Below, piece after piece: positions 26,313 to 39,402 of a stretch of 64,000 nt of DNA. Where the stretch lies: contig VUYV01000179.1 in NCBI GenBank assembly GCA_008711295.1, positions 1,392,813 to 1,456,812 of the forward strand, in the 5' to 3' direction. This stretch comes from Anarhynchus alexandrinus. Lineage: Eukaryota > Chordata > Aves > Charadriiformes > Charadriidae. A model generated the notes under the pieces. That model had not been told where the DNA came from. It saw only the letters and a list, made by a program, of their open reading frames with translations, and searched no databases. The number at the start of each line of letters is the position of its first letter. Position 1 is the stretch's first letter. Made by a program: the position numbers and the translations under genes.

Positions 26313-26407
26313 AGAGGCTTGCAAGGAAATGAAGCTACAGCTCCAGATTTACAGGGGCAAATTGTGAGCTGTGGTGCCATTCAACACCTTTCTGTTTGGA
26401 CACCTGG
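26313..26407 (+). other. Candidate 95-bp coding exon
   Basis: Seen: acceptor GTCCCCTTTCTTTACAG ends at 26312 and donor CCTGG|GTGAGTAGG starts at 26408; both are strong. Only one frame, starting in phase 0 at the first base, is open from end to end (31 codons plus two bases); the other two frames contain TGA stops. The peptide (beginning RGLQGNEATAPDLQGQ) is not one I recognise. A 31-codon open frame is not rare by chance, so support is modest. No partner exon is obvious in the window. Confidence 0.25.
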
Positions 26408-29400
26408 GTGAGTAGGCAAGTTATGTGTGTTTTTTAAGAGACAGGAGGATGCGTAATGAACTACTGCAGCATAAAAATAGCAGACCTCTTGCTTGGTGCA
26501 TGTGGCACATATCCTGCTGTGGCATAACACTGAAGTGAAGCCCAGTGGACAGATAACAATGCTTCTTCCAGTTTACAAAAATATAAGACTGTTACGGGAG
26601 AAAGCTTAAACCCAGATGTGAACTTTTCTGAAGACAAGCACGTATCTGCTAAGCCTGTGCTTTTTCTGCAAGGTGGTGGTAAGAGGGAAGAGAAAGCTTT
26701 ACTCTACACTCCTATTTTGTCAGGGGGGAAAGTCTATGACAGAACAAAGCCAGAGGCTGAACCCAACATTCTCCCCTCCTTTTCTAGATGGTATGGAAAA
26801 ATTATTTCCTTTCACGTTTTCTTTTGTTGCTTTAGAAAAAAAAAACCAACATGCTAGTGATCACAGAAAAAAGTCCTGAATGCCAGTGAGGGAGGAGGAA
26901 AGGGTCAGGGTATGGTGATGGCACTGCTGCTTATTTTGCCAGCATCACAAATATTGCCCATCACATGTCTTGGCACATGGGGGGTGACAGAAGCTGGGCT
27001 GGCTTTGCTGAGAACAGGCTGTGTCATGACTGTCCAATCTCTTCAGACATTTCCAAGCAACTGGAGCTGTGGTGGAGACCTTCTGGCTCATGATTTCACA
27101 TGACATAGTGCAGGGGTGTGCAAAGAAACTTATTTTGGTCCAGCACTGCCACATACAATTAACCTTGCATGGCCATGGGGCTGTACCACAGGTATACCTC
27201 TGCACTGCCCCCAGCCCACATCCCCTGCAGGGTCCAGTCCAGCCTCACAGGTCAGCAGTCAGAGGGAGCTGTGCATTTTTCCCTTCAATTGAATTAAACA
27301 TTAAATTTATCATCAACGCAGGGACCTCAGTTTGGCTTGAATCAGGAACATTCTCTCAGGTCTCTCATATATCCTTAATAACATTAAGTATTTACTAGGT
27401 CAAGACTGAGATATGCTCTGCAACTCAGCTGCAGATGTTTCTTCTAGGCAGCAGCAGATTCCAGCACAATTCCTTTTGCCAACTAATATTTCATTAGTTC
27501 TAGCTGCAAGAGGACAGACCAAGAGATCCCCATTTCACAATAACACACAGCTCAGGCTCAGGCACAGACCCAGCAGGTAGAAGGCATCAGCACAAGTTTG
27601 CACCCTTTTTTTCAGCTACAGGAGTTAAAAATGAACGTAGCTTTGCACCAGCTTTTAGATTTGAAGTGCTGCCTCTGCAGCAAAATCTGGCAAGATGACA
27701 GTCTGGGAAATTTTACTGACTTTTTAATACAACCCGTTTGTAGCAGTTTGACACCTGCCGCCTTCTTCCGCACTACTGTGTAGGAAGCTCAGGCACTTAA
27801 CTCAGATTTGTTGAATCTATCAGACAACTGGAGGCCTAATGGGCAGTGCTGAGTTTAAGTCTTCTTTGTGGATCTCGCAGAAAATACTTGTCCTCAGAGG
27901 CTTTTCCCTTGGGAGAGCTCAGGAGTTCTTGTTACCAGTGCTTGTAGCAAGGAAGACAAGTTTGCAGGTTTCCTTAAACAAAGAAATAATGGTAAGATGC
28001 CATTCTGCCATTTGTTTCCTGAGACCCTTTCACCCACTAACCTGAGTGCTTAATACATTAACATTACAGTAGGTCTTGGGGTCACAGCCTGAGACCCACT
28101 GTATAGAGAGATGGAATAAACATCCTGCTTCCAAGATTTTATATTCCCAGTTGAAAAGAGACAAAGGTGGTGCTGTTATGACATATGAATATACTATACA
28201 CAGATGGGAGTCATACATAGCAAGCCTAGAAAAAAATAAGGAGTGATATCCAATGGTCTCTACAAGTTTTTTCGAGCAAAAATGTGTGTATGCTCAGAAT
28301 ATTGATCTAAGTATATACAACAGAGGATGGAGGCACGAGAACAACTAAGCACATGATATGTTTTTTTTAAGGTATAAGTACAGAACAATCGTTTTTCCAA
28401 GATCCTGAATGCCCAGCAATCTGGATGAATTACTTCCTTCCTCCACAACAGGGCAACATGTGGCAGACAGAAGCAACACTGTGCAATTGGAAATAGGCAA
28501 ACTGGAAGACAAGAAGAATGAACAGGGGGAAGTGCAGTCTTTCCTATAGCAGCACAAGAGGTTTGCAAAACCACGTCACTGCTTCAGAGGTGAAAATCTC
28601 TAGTGTTCATAGCTGTTTCTACAGCTGCTTTAAGAAGTTGGTTTGCTGACTAAGTCAGTGGACAAAACCTGGTGAAAGGTCCCAATTGTACACACAATAA
28701 GTCAAACTAGTGAGATTAATGTTTAAGTTCTCTTCTTGCCAAAACCTCATGATATAACTCAATATTGGAAGTATGCGTGTCCTTCAGAGTACACAGAGAT
28801 TCTGAACTTCTGTTGCTTTATTCAGTTTGGGAGGGCAAGGATACAGAAACAAAATTTAAAAAGAAACAGCTGGGACGATTTGTTGGTTTTTTTTCAGTTT
28901 TTCAGAAAACATTTTCACAACTAGTAGCAGGAAGTTGTGATTTTGTAACTATTACAAGTGACTCACAGGCAGAGGAAAAACACAGCATTTTGAAGTGAGA
29001 TTGCAACCTGGCCAGCAGAACATGTGATGAAACTTCATAAAAAAGCGATTAGCTGGTCAATTTATCAGTAAATAAACTCCTTTTCCACAAAACAGTCCTG
29101 GTCAAGCTATAAGACCAGTGTATTCAATTACCTTCCAGAGTAAATATAAGCTATTTTACAAGAGTCTTTCCCAGAAATAAAAGAAAAAGGAAGCTACAAC
29201 TGAATAGGAAACAGTGCCCTAGCTATTTCAACGTAACTCTGAGTCTTCTAGGTTCCTTTATAGTGCTTTTCAGTGCTCATTGCACTGAAATTCTAATCTT
29301 TCACACTGTTAAATATAAATGGGCATTTGATAATGAGAGCAACATGGAAACTGCAGATACTCAGAGCTTGAATATGCTCCATCAATTTGAGAATGGCAAG

Positions 29401-31464
29401 GACAGTTTCAGTCCCATTTGCAAATAAAATGTCTTTTCCAGAATCCAAATGAGCCAAGGTGACTCTCAGTGACCAAGGGTCCCATATCTTTCCTAGCAGA
29501 CATGACTTTGAGTTTAGAAAGTCTCATCAGAGATGAAATATTGCCTATTTCTCTAGTGTCTCTAGGAGAAGAAACAAGGTGCAAGCACATTTTGTGAGCT
29601 GCAAAATGCATTTTGGATCAGAAGGCAGGTTCTGGCATTCTAGAAAAGCTCCTTTGGTTGTGTAGGACTGCAATTTTGGGCCAACACTTCACAAATGTGA
29701 AAGTCAGCATTTCTTGTAGCTCCCAGGAAAAACTAATGACAAATTATCATCCAGTTGTTTTTTCTGACCACAGGGGTACTCTTTGTTGGAGGCTGTTTAC
29801 TTTCTGACTGTCCTTGCTTGACCACATCCTTAAAAAGAGGTCCTTGCCTCTTGGGAACTATTATTCAGTTTTTGGATTCTTTCCTGATCCTAATGTTTGG
29901 GTTTGTCATTGAATCCATGTCCATACCACAGAAAAGCTACCTGAAGGAGGGTTTTGTATGAAACAGTGACGGTATCCTGAAGTGTCTAAATAGGCTGGTA
30001 TCCCTTCTGTAAACACAAAAAGACAACACAGAGACAGAATCACTTTTCTAAGCCACTTGTTTAGCAAAGAAAAACAGTGGTACTTTAAATTTAATACCTC
30101 AATATAAGATTTTTGTTATTTCTCATCACCAAGTTCTCTAGATCAAGAAAAGAAGAAGTAAACTTTACTACCTAGATCATACTTGAATCTTAGTCCCCCA
30201 GAAGTCACAACTGTGAGGTAAATCAATTGGAAAATCTTTTCTGATAGATTAAATTTTTCAGAATACGCCAGAGAGTTTGCAAGAATGGAATTTCACCAGG
30301 AATTTTGAATTTATGGGTCTAGTCTCATTGGAGAGATTTAAAACAAACAAACAAAACAAAACCAAGATAAAAGAAATAGAGCGAAAGGAAAGATTGAATT
30401 TGCAAAATATATCTCCAGATTTCATATACCCAAGCATTTGTCAATGGCGCGGTTTTGATTGGGTTCCTCTGAGATTCCCTGAGAGATATACATGTTTGGA
30501 TTTCAAAAATAATAACACATAAAACCACAAGACTGCAGAAGCTTTTTGTGTCAGATTCCAGTTCTTGGCCATTATTAACAAATGTCAATTTCTTCTTGTA
30601 GACACACAAGAAGTTGCTCAGAAATATTAAATTTTCGACAACCATAGAAATGGGTAAAGATTCTGGAAATTGATTTGTTTTAATTTATTTGGCTCATCGC
30701 TAGTGGGAGCAATGCGATATTGACAGCGTATCCTCCCCCTACTCATGAACAGAACTGGTGTTACGTTTGAGCCAAAAGAGAAAATATGAACAGACTCTGC
30801 TATTACGGCATTTTAGCAAAATTAAAAGTCTTCAAATTACTATGGGAGAAAGTATTTTTGTAGGCATATTAGGAAGTTTCACAAGTAGTACAGCCGCAGC
30901 CTGCATGAAGTTGGGCTGGGTTGACTGTCCTCTGTGACCAAGCTGCAAGAAGACACTTTAAGCTGGTAACACTCTGAGCTGTAAAGTTTGCCTCGGAATG
31001 GAGGTTTCTCTTTCTTGCCAAGGGATCTTAACCTGAAAATGGCAATGGTTTGAGTATCAAAGCCTGGTGAGTAAGTTTCGTTGAAGGGCATTTCCTCAGC
31101 TCATATCTAAGAGATCTTATCCCATTTAGACTGAACATAGAGGGCAATACGTCCCAAGCAGAGGAAACAGCTGCAGAATCCTTAACTGACATTTAGTAGA
31201 AATCAATATATTGGATGGAGAAGTCTTTGTGAAAACTAGTGGGATGCAAATGCCTAGATTAAGAATAAGTCGCTTAAAAGCAATCCCAGTCCAACACAAC
31301 TTGGCAGATCGAAGGACCTGTACAAGGTCCACTGCAGAGTAAAGACTTTCCTTTCTGTTGGCTAATGGCTTGGACACGGGTTAGTTTTAGGCATATGTGA
31401 AGGTATGATTGCCCCATCTCACTCTTAAAATAGTCTGGTTCAGGGTACCACATAGAGGATCCTT
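26408..31464. other. Gene-free stretch, partly GC-richer at 26.9-27.3 kb
   Basis: I see no gene. The 26.9-27.3 kb part is slightly GC-richer than its surroundings and holds 80-110 codon frames on both strands (26945-27205 minus, 27069-27398 plus) with no family resemblance. At 27111 CAGGGGTGTGCAAA resembles a hAT transposon end, and GCCCACATCCCCTG near 27214-27227 could be a partner end, but no flanking 8-bp duplication is visible. Confidence 0.35.
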
Positions 31465-32006
31465 GCTACTTAGTGCTGGTGAAACCTCACCTCTGTGGCC
31501 GGTTCTGGGCTCCCCAGCACAAGAACAACATGGTCATACTGGAGAAAATCCGGTGAAGGGCCCTGAAGATGATTAAGGGCTTGGAGCATCTGTCATACGA
31601 GGAGATGTTCAGAGAGCTAGGGTTGTTCAGCCTCACGATGAGAAGGCCTAGGGGGAGGCGGATCAACATGTATAATCAACATGTGTAAGTACCTGATGGG
31701 GGGAGTCAGACTTTTCCCGGTGGTTCCCATTGAACAGACAATAAGCAATGGGCACAAATCAAAATACAAGAAGTTCCATTTAAATACAAAAAAAAACCCT
31801 TTCCTACTGTGACGGTGATCAAACACTACAACAGGATTGCCCAGAGAGGTTGTGGAGTCTCTATCCATGGAGATATTCAAATATCAACTGGACATGGCTC
31901 TGGGCAACCTGCCCTAACTGATGCTGCTTTGAGCAAGAGGACTGGACAAGACAAACTGTAGGGCTTCCTACCAACCTCAACACTTTGGTCATTCTGTGAT
32001 TTTGTG
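31465..32006 (+). mobile_element. CR1 LINE 3' fragment
   Basis: It reads in CR1 order: GCTGGTGAAACCTCACCTCT, GTTCTGGGCTCCCCAGCACA, a GAGGAGATGTTCAGAGAGCT block, GGTTGTTCAGCCTCACGATG, AGGATTGCCCAGAGAGGTTG, then the 3' untranslated part (GACTGGACAAGACAAACTGT) and an ATTCTGTGATTTTGTG tail. Relative to the family it has lost coding ability through indels, including a local duplication of AATCAACATGT at about 31661-31686. The subfamily differs from the copies at 48.3 and 62.1 kb in its 3' part. The minus-strand frames at 31487-31880 are its shadows. Confidence 0.85.
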
Positions 32007-35000
32007 CCCCAGTAATGTTGTAGCTATTGAATGCTCAATTTAAGCTTTTAGGCCAGAAAGGTCCAAGCACCTGAGGCCAAAAATGGAGGAAGGGTTAAGG
32101 ACTGGCAGATAACTGGCCCAAGGGGTGGGATATAGGGGAGCCCTTTCAGCTCTTAAGACATATGACAAACACATTAAATCACGAAATGTGAATTTTAGCT
32201 CAAGATGCCATCTGCAGGTGTGTGCAACACAGTCCTAAGGTGTGCCTATGGGTGGAATATAGCAAAAGCAGAAACTTGGATGCAATTCAGTTGGTAGCAC
32301 AGGAAAGCAAAAAGTAAAATTTTACCTCCTTTCACCTCATAGAGCTTTTAATGACATTTTCCATACCAAGCATAGTCCTTGCTTAGATCAGTCCTATGGC
32401 CCATAATATGCACAATAACAATAGAAACCACATACAACACATCGTATTCCAGCTTTTTGTAAAGCAGTTCAGCTCCATTGAAAACAGTGAGGATGTAGCT
32501 AAAACATTATCACAGTTGTCCTTGTAGCAAGCCAGGAGCACATGCAATACTACGGTATGAATGAGAATGCAGAAGGAGAGTTTGGGAGCTGACTTTTAAC
32601 ATGTCAACACTAGCAATGAAGCTGCAAGATTTTAATCAACTACACTGTTTTACATGTGCCATGCATGTCATTTGCTTATTTTGGGAACTGCTTATTACTT
32701 TGTCTGGTCTACTGTAAATGTTAATGCATGTAAATGCTAATCAAGATTCTCGCTCTGGTTTTCCCACCTCACCTAATTGGATTGCATTAGAGCTTGTTTG
32801 GAAGTTTGCATTCAGAATCACAAATGGGATGGGCTCACGTCTCCCTTGTCTCAGCATGGTGGCAGCTGTGCTGTGGAGAAAGAGTGGAAACTAACAGTAG
32901 CAAGGCCAATATCTCAGTGAAGTCAAATCCCTTTTTTATGCAAATAAATGTCCTGCAGAGTTACCTAGAAATGGTCACACACCTCAGTCCAGAGTGTCCA
33001 GCAAAAGTAAGGAACTCTATTATTTTACAACAAACAACAGAGGATTTGCAGTGATCATGGGATTTAGATGAATGTGGGACATGCAGGAGTATGTTTATTG
33101 AAATGTAGCATATTAAAAATAGTGTGGCCAGACTTAGGGAGGGAGGGACGAAGTATGAGCTTCTTCCTCCTGCTATGAGTTTGGCTTTACTGGTATTGAA
33201 ATCTGAGGAGAAACCCCATTAACGACCATTTGGTTCTCAGTGCAATATTTGGACTTAATGAAAGTAACTACTCCTGGATCACAAGAAAACAAAACTAAAA
33301 TATATCATGTAGCTAAATGCCTCCCAGTTTTAGTGTGCAAACACTTCTGCCAGTGGGCCAGTTCTGCAGATTTATTAACATTTTATTTCATTGTCTAAAG
33401 TCAGTATCTCCAGAAACTTTATTTGGATTATGGATTTAACGTTTTCTGGAAAGCAAAGTGACAAGGTCAATTCTAGAAAATAAGATGTTTCTTTCAACTT
33501 TAAGGCTTTTTCAAGCTTTTCAATGCACTGATGTGGTTGGAAAGAAATACCTATGAAAACTACTCAGATATTTGGCCACTCCCTAGCATCTTTTACCTAA
33601 CAATCACAACACTTTCTAAAAGATATAATATATAATATATATAATATTTAATTTTTAAAACTGGCACAAATATTGCTCGTCAGAAATTCTTTGAGGTAAG
33701 AAATGTTAATCAGAAGGTGAATCATTTGCATCACATCTATGGTGAAAAACTGCCGGTTTCCTAGCTCAGAACAGCCTGAGTTTCTGACAGCTCTTATGGG
33801 GGTCTAATTGGGATATCACTTTCCAGGCCTGATGGGCTGAAGACAGACCCTGCTGTATGGAAGAGAGCTGGTAACTCCACCTTCCCTGAGGCAGGGACAG
33901 GAGCCCTGGCTACAACCCCTCGGCACGTTCATCTCTTCCAAACCTCTGTTGCCCAGGCTTGCATTGTTAGACTCGGTAAGAGCCGAAAACAAGACACTTA
34001 TAACTACATGGATTTGGTGTCCTCATTTATTTTTTGTTAAACAACCTTCTCTGTTTTTTTTCTTCCTTCCACAGAGAATTTGAAAACACCCATTTCTTAA
34101 TTTCTAAACAGAAACTCTAAATGATGAGAATGGTTTGTGCTTTCCTATTTGACAGAAGTGGAAATAGGAGCTCAGATGTATTAAGAAATATAGCCTGGAA
34201 AGCATTTAAGTGCTGTTGAAATAAATGGGACTTAGGAGCCTAAATGTCACTTCAGATTTGGCCCTTGTATATGAAGATGACATCTTCACTGTTTTTCCCC
34301 TAATACTTATCTAGCTACCGAGAGGTAAACCTGGCATTTTTTTGTATGTTAATGTTACTCGCTGAGGTTCTCTGTGAAACTGTCCAAGCCAAAATGTTTT
34401 TGAGTATTTGTAATTTTACTACTGATGGAGCCAAGGAATGAGAAAGTACCAGGAGTCCCAGATATGGGGTTTACCCATTTTTGCTTCTAACACTCCAACT
34501 TACTGACATAAACTCTTCTCTGGATTCATAACTCAGTACAACAACACATTGCTGTTATTTTACAGTTTTGTTTACATCCTGGACTAGTGGAAGGAAAGAA
34601 GCCTCAAGAGGAGGACAGCAGCGTCTCCTCACTTCAACTCTTCACAAAGAGGAAGACTGAATGAGTCCTCTTAGTGGGAGATGAGCCTCAGGAAGCTCTC
34701 CAAAGAGCCAATTTGAACTCTTTCATATGTTGTGCAGAGGTTCCTAGCATGCCAAGACGATTCGACATTGAATGAAGAAGACTGGGAGTGAATTAATTTG
34801 TGGGGGAAAAAATAACCTTTCTATTGAAATCTACTAGATTCAAAGAGAAGGGCAAATATTTGAGAGAGAGAAAAGAAAAGAGGTGCTGTAAGGGAGTTGT
34901 TTTGCAAGAAGATGAAGGTGTAATAACCCTGATATGGTAATTACCATAGTCTGGTTGGTTAGTTGTATCTTACAAGTTTAAATTCAGAGACTGCAGAGTA

Positions 35001-38000
35001 AAATACCCTCTGGCTTTCTTATAAATCAACTCCCCTGTTCATAATAAACACAACCTGACTTGGGACCCAGCAATGACAATGATGAAAGAATTACCTCTGC
35101 TTCTCTGAGAAGCTTGGCAGCTTTCCCATTGCTAATGCTTCCTCTTTGCATCTTCTAACAGTTCAGCCCTATTTGCTGCAATCTTCATTGTGGGTGCTGA
35201 ATAGTCAGTGTCTGTAATATCTTTGCGAGCCTGACATTGAGTAATAGCTTTCTAAAAATGCCTTGAAGGCCATTTTAAATGTGGCAAAATGGTCTGTAAC
35301 AAAATAGATAAACGAAAAAACCGCATGGGATTTATATAAAAAGCTCTTGAAGAAGGGAAGGAAACTAATTGCTGTCTATGTTCAGCTGTTGTGTTAAAAT
35401 ACCTTTTGCTTCAACACTTTTCATGGATACAATGCTAATACACTTTTCTCCTGGGGACACGTAGCTTTTCTCACAAGAATGTCTATCACCTAGAGGATAA
35501 GACACTATCCAGGTCAAGAAATGCTCCAGAAAAGAGTGTTACATATGGGAACGGTTTCAGGCACTTTATTATTTTCCCAGATATTTCAGAACCTCATGGA
35601 AGATCCTTCCATGTGTCAATCATATTTACAGACCCAGATTCTGATTGAGAGGTGTAATCAAATCTCTGGGAAAGGTGGTAAACAACAAAAGAGATCAAAG
35701 AAAAAAAAACTTCCATGGTTGCAAATACTTCTGTCTATATAAACCTAACTATAATTTGTATGTGCTAGATTATTCATGGAATTTTATCCCACACTTATAA
35801 GTGCTTAGGTTTGACAGTGATCTACACAAGATGAAAGAATAGTCTCTTAAATAACTGTTTCCTCGGTAGCCAGCTTCCTGGAACTGGAAAGAAACAACTA
35901 AGAAATAATTTTTTTAGGGTGAAAAAACTATTGTATAGACTATTACCAAAGTTTTAATCTCTAGGTAACTATATTTTTCTCTCTCCACTGGAACAGAAGC
36001 AAAGTTGATAAGCTTCATGGAGGCACATGTTATGTTTTGTTGTGACCATTACACACAATCCCTGCATGCTGTCTAAATGCCTTGTCAAGGTTGAGTGGGG
36101 ATAGGGATGCCACTGAAGTTCTTACCACAGGTAGAGAATAGTATATTATCGACATGTTGTGGCAATGGAGCTGAGCATGCAATGAAAAAACAGTGACTTG
36201 GGCACTCCTTTGTAAGGAGATATATCCATGATTCTGATATATGCTATAAGCCACTCATTGTAGAAATTGGAATGACATTAGTGGTGGAAACTATGGTGAC
36301 ACTCAGGTGACCATAGCAGAAAAAGCGTTCATGACATGGAAAATAATGTAAGCAACAGTGAATATCATCCAACACTACATCCTTTATCAGCATCATCCTT
36401 GAAGCTACATGCATTGGAGCTGCTCAGTTACATCCCACTTCTCTGGGGTACCTATGACTCTTTCTGGTTTTGGTCACCCACCAGCCACCATGCAGTACAC
36501 ATCAGACGTAAAGTCCCATCTGTCAGGACTACAATCACTACCCACAGCTCACAGGTATGTGCCCACCACAAAGTGCTGCTGTATTCTTGACCTGTGCAAT
36601 GAAAGAAAACATGTGAGTATGGACCACTCTCCCTACCAGAGTGAGGAGTGCCTTAGAGATGCTTTTAGCAAAGAAAAGAAGTACAGAAAGAAAATCTGGC
36701 AATCAACCTGGCAACTTTCACTCAAGTGAAACCATTATTTCAATCATCAGCCACATACTTTCTTTTTTCCAAAGTAGAGACTGCAGGATGTAGCCTGATA
36801 TGTCCAGATCTTATTTCATAACCGTTCTGCTTTATATTTCATTTGGATTAACTTTACTATTTTTACAGTCTACCAAATGCATTGCAGGGATATAACAATC
36901 ATTTTCAATGTCTTCTGTTTATCCTTGAGGCAGTTCCCTCCTGCCTGTTGCTAAACTGCTTTGAGTAATGTGGTTATTCAAAAAATAAATACATCTCTGT
37001 GAAATGCATCTAAATGTGATCCTCTCTGAAATGTTATTTAAATTCTATACTACATCCTTGGCCCAGAGGTTTGGGGATTTTTTTTTAATCCCTCTCTCTC
37101 TAGTCTTTCAGTCACAGATGAACTTTCCAGGAATAAAACTTTCAAGAGTCTTATACATGATATGATGAAATTCTGCAACAGAAATGACACAAAACTTTTA
37201 TCCACTTTCTGGAGAGAGATTATTTCAAGAAATATATTCTGCTCAAAGCACCAGTCATATTCCTCTGTTGTATGTGTTTCTGAAGTAGTCATGGCTTTCA
37301 TCACTTTACACTTAAGGAGTTTTTATGCTATTTCTCTGTATGCTGTACTACAAGCAGTGAGAACCTGTCAGCCTGAATTACTTTCATTCTCAGAGTCATT
37401 ATGAGGAAGGGACTAGAAGAAAGTCTTGTTAAGAAATAACACCCTCTGCTTTTTCGTGTAACCACCTTTATGATATGTTAGAAAAATAAAATCTTTGAAG
37501 ACATCTGCTTTGAGAGACATTCCGAAATTAGTAAAAAAGGGCAGAGGAAGCAGTTCTTCATAGTTTCCCAGCTGTATCTGCTAAATTTCATTACTGAAAG
37601 CTCTGATTTCAAACAAAACCATTAAAAAATACAATAAGAAAGAGGCATAGCTCATTCAATGGAATGACAGTGGTCCCAAGAAAAAGAAGGTTTCAGTTAG
37701 CTGACTGCCTCGTTTCTCTTCCTACAGCCACTCATTTTACTGTGACCACAACTGCACTACACCACAGACCACATACCCTTCTCTGCAACCAGTTTTAGCA
37801 AGTCAGGCTTCTGCTGTCCCATGTTTCTTACAGTTTGTTGTGTTGCCAGAGCTGCAGTGCCCAGGGCAACAGGACCTTGCACTCACCCTCCTGTGCTGGA
37901 ATAGTCCTGCAAGTGGGCATCACAAGGAGATGGCTCTGGGCCAGAAGAAAGGGTCTGCAGCTCAGCATTGTTCTGCAAATACAGTGATGGTCTTGGTTTG

Positions 38001-38620
38001 GCTAGAAAGAGGGTGACATGCAGCAATAAGAGGATAGAAAGCTGTGCTGGCGAAGTGAATGGTGTTTTAGGGGACCTAACTCAGCAGCTTCTCTATTTTT
38101 CAACTCTATGTACATAGCAGCTAAAACTATTTTACAGTGGAGGGTTAGTGAATTAATTTCCAACATATTTTTTGAAAAATAATTAAGCTGGGTTGGAGAA
38201 AGCATGCAGAGGTATCAAGACATTATTCCCAGAGCTATAGCATAGATGTGCAGCTGCTGAGGAAGGTGATTTTACCTGCTAGAGGAGGGCAGACAGTGAT
38301 AGAAAAGATTGTGTACACTGGCAGTTTGCATTTCTTTAGCAATTTTCACTTTCTGGCAACAGTTGCACAGGAAATCTTTTCTGCTGTGGGATACCATCTG
38401 ACAGAAAAGTGTAGTTACCGATGGAGAAAATGGTATGTGTCCAACCAGAAAGGATTTATCTATCTGCTGCCCACTGCTAATAAATATCTGAATATAATGG
38501 AGAAGGTCTAAAAATATTCCTAAATTTTCAATTAAACATTCTGCTGCACAAGCATTACACAAGATTTTCTTGGAAATTCTCCTCAACCTTTTCTTTTTTT
38601 TTTTTTTTTTTAAAGAAACT
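32007..38620. other. Gene-free stretch
   Basis: I see no gene. An AT-rich low-complexity tract lies at 33621-33660. About 34205-34265 (GGGACTTAGGAGCCTAAATG) resembles an old sauropsid interspersed repeat I cannot name. A superb pyrimidine tract with acceptor at about 34046-34073 has no good donor downstream. About 32640-32790 has POU/octamer-like words (ATGCTAAT, ATGTAAAT, ATGCATG). The 38248-38511 plus frame (87 codons) is unrecognised. Confidence 0.4.
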
Positions 38621-38621
38621 N
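38621..38621. other. Assembly gap (single n)
   Basis: One ambiguous base directly after a long T run and the words AAAGAAACT; AGAGAAACT follows it. It is probably a collapsed or unresolved gap at a homopolymer, so local sequence may be missing. Confidence 0.9.
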
Positions 38622-39009
38622 TTGTAGAGAAACTCTTCTTTTAAAGGTTATTAATTGCCAAAATAAAAATAAAAAAGAAAATTTGACTATTGGAGACACA
38701 GTTAATCTGTAATCAAATTACAAACAACTCTTAATAACCTTTTATGACAAGAAATGAAAAAAACCCACCAAAAAGTAATAGAGAAAAATCCATAAGGTTA
38801 ATAAGGTCAACATGAAACTTCACATTGAAACGCTGCTCCAGTGTTTAGAAAAGAGTGAGCTGTGAACATATATTGTTTTTGGCCCACAGAGTTAAACTAA
38901 TCACAGAACTCGAATGATCCCAGATAATCCAACACAGAGATTTAATTGAGCTCTGCGCATTGCTGGGACAGGGCTCTGGGAATACAGTCATTTCTGTTTG
39001 ATTAATAAA

Positions 39010-39350
39010 CACCAAGTTAATGGTCAGAAGGGACCAACAGATCGATCATTCTGACATCTTGCAAAACAAAGCTCACGAGATTTCACCCACTTGTCCTGCA
39101 CCACTTCCAGAAACACAGCCAGTCTTGATCTGCAGATAGCCAAATACAGAAAAACTGTTGCTTCCTTTGGGAGCCTGTTTCACTGTTAAAAATGTATGTC
39201 CTGCTGGCAGTTTGAATACCTCTAGGTTTATTTTTCCAAAAGTTGTTTCTCATTAATATTTTCCTTCCTGAGTTAAAGGTCTTTTTTGTACTTGCGGTTT
39301 TCTCCCCTCTAAGCTAAGCAATACTGATAATCAAGTTTCCTTTCTCAGTT
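39010..39350 (-). mobile_element. Very old inverted CR1 LINE 3' fragment
   Basis: The plus strand reads TGGTCAGAAGGGACCAACAG, GATCATTCTGACATC, then GTTTCACTGTTAAAAATGTA, CTGGCAGTTTGAATACCTCT, then AAGCTAAGCAATACTGATAA near 39310. This is the order of the 3' part of an inverted, deep sauropsid CR1 lineage of the type abundant in turtles and crocodilians, distinct from the avian CR1 at 48-62 kb. It is heavily diverged and non-coding. It is followed by a T/G low-complexity tract. Confidence 0.6.
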
Positions 39351-39360
39351 TTTGTTTGAT

Positions 39361-39402
39361 GGGGTTTTTTGGGTTTGGGTTTTTTTTTGGTTTTTTTTTT
39401 TA
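39361..39402 (+). repeat. T/G low-complexity tract
   Basis: Runs of T (up to 11) alternate with runs of two to four G (GGGGTTTTTTGGGTTTGGG and onward). It directly abuts the inverted CR1 relic. Confidence 0.8.

Noticed and set aside
34046..34323. Exon with a superb acceptor at 34073
   Set aside because: No good donor or polyadenylation signal gives a sensible exon; stops in all frames.
37990..38520. Possible LTR or gene fragment around the 87-codon frame at 38248-38511
   Set aside because: No terminal repeats, primer-binding site, or recognisable protein motif.
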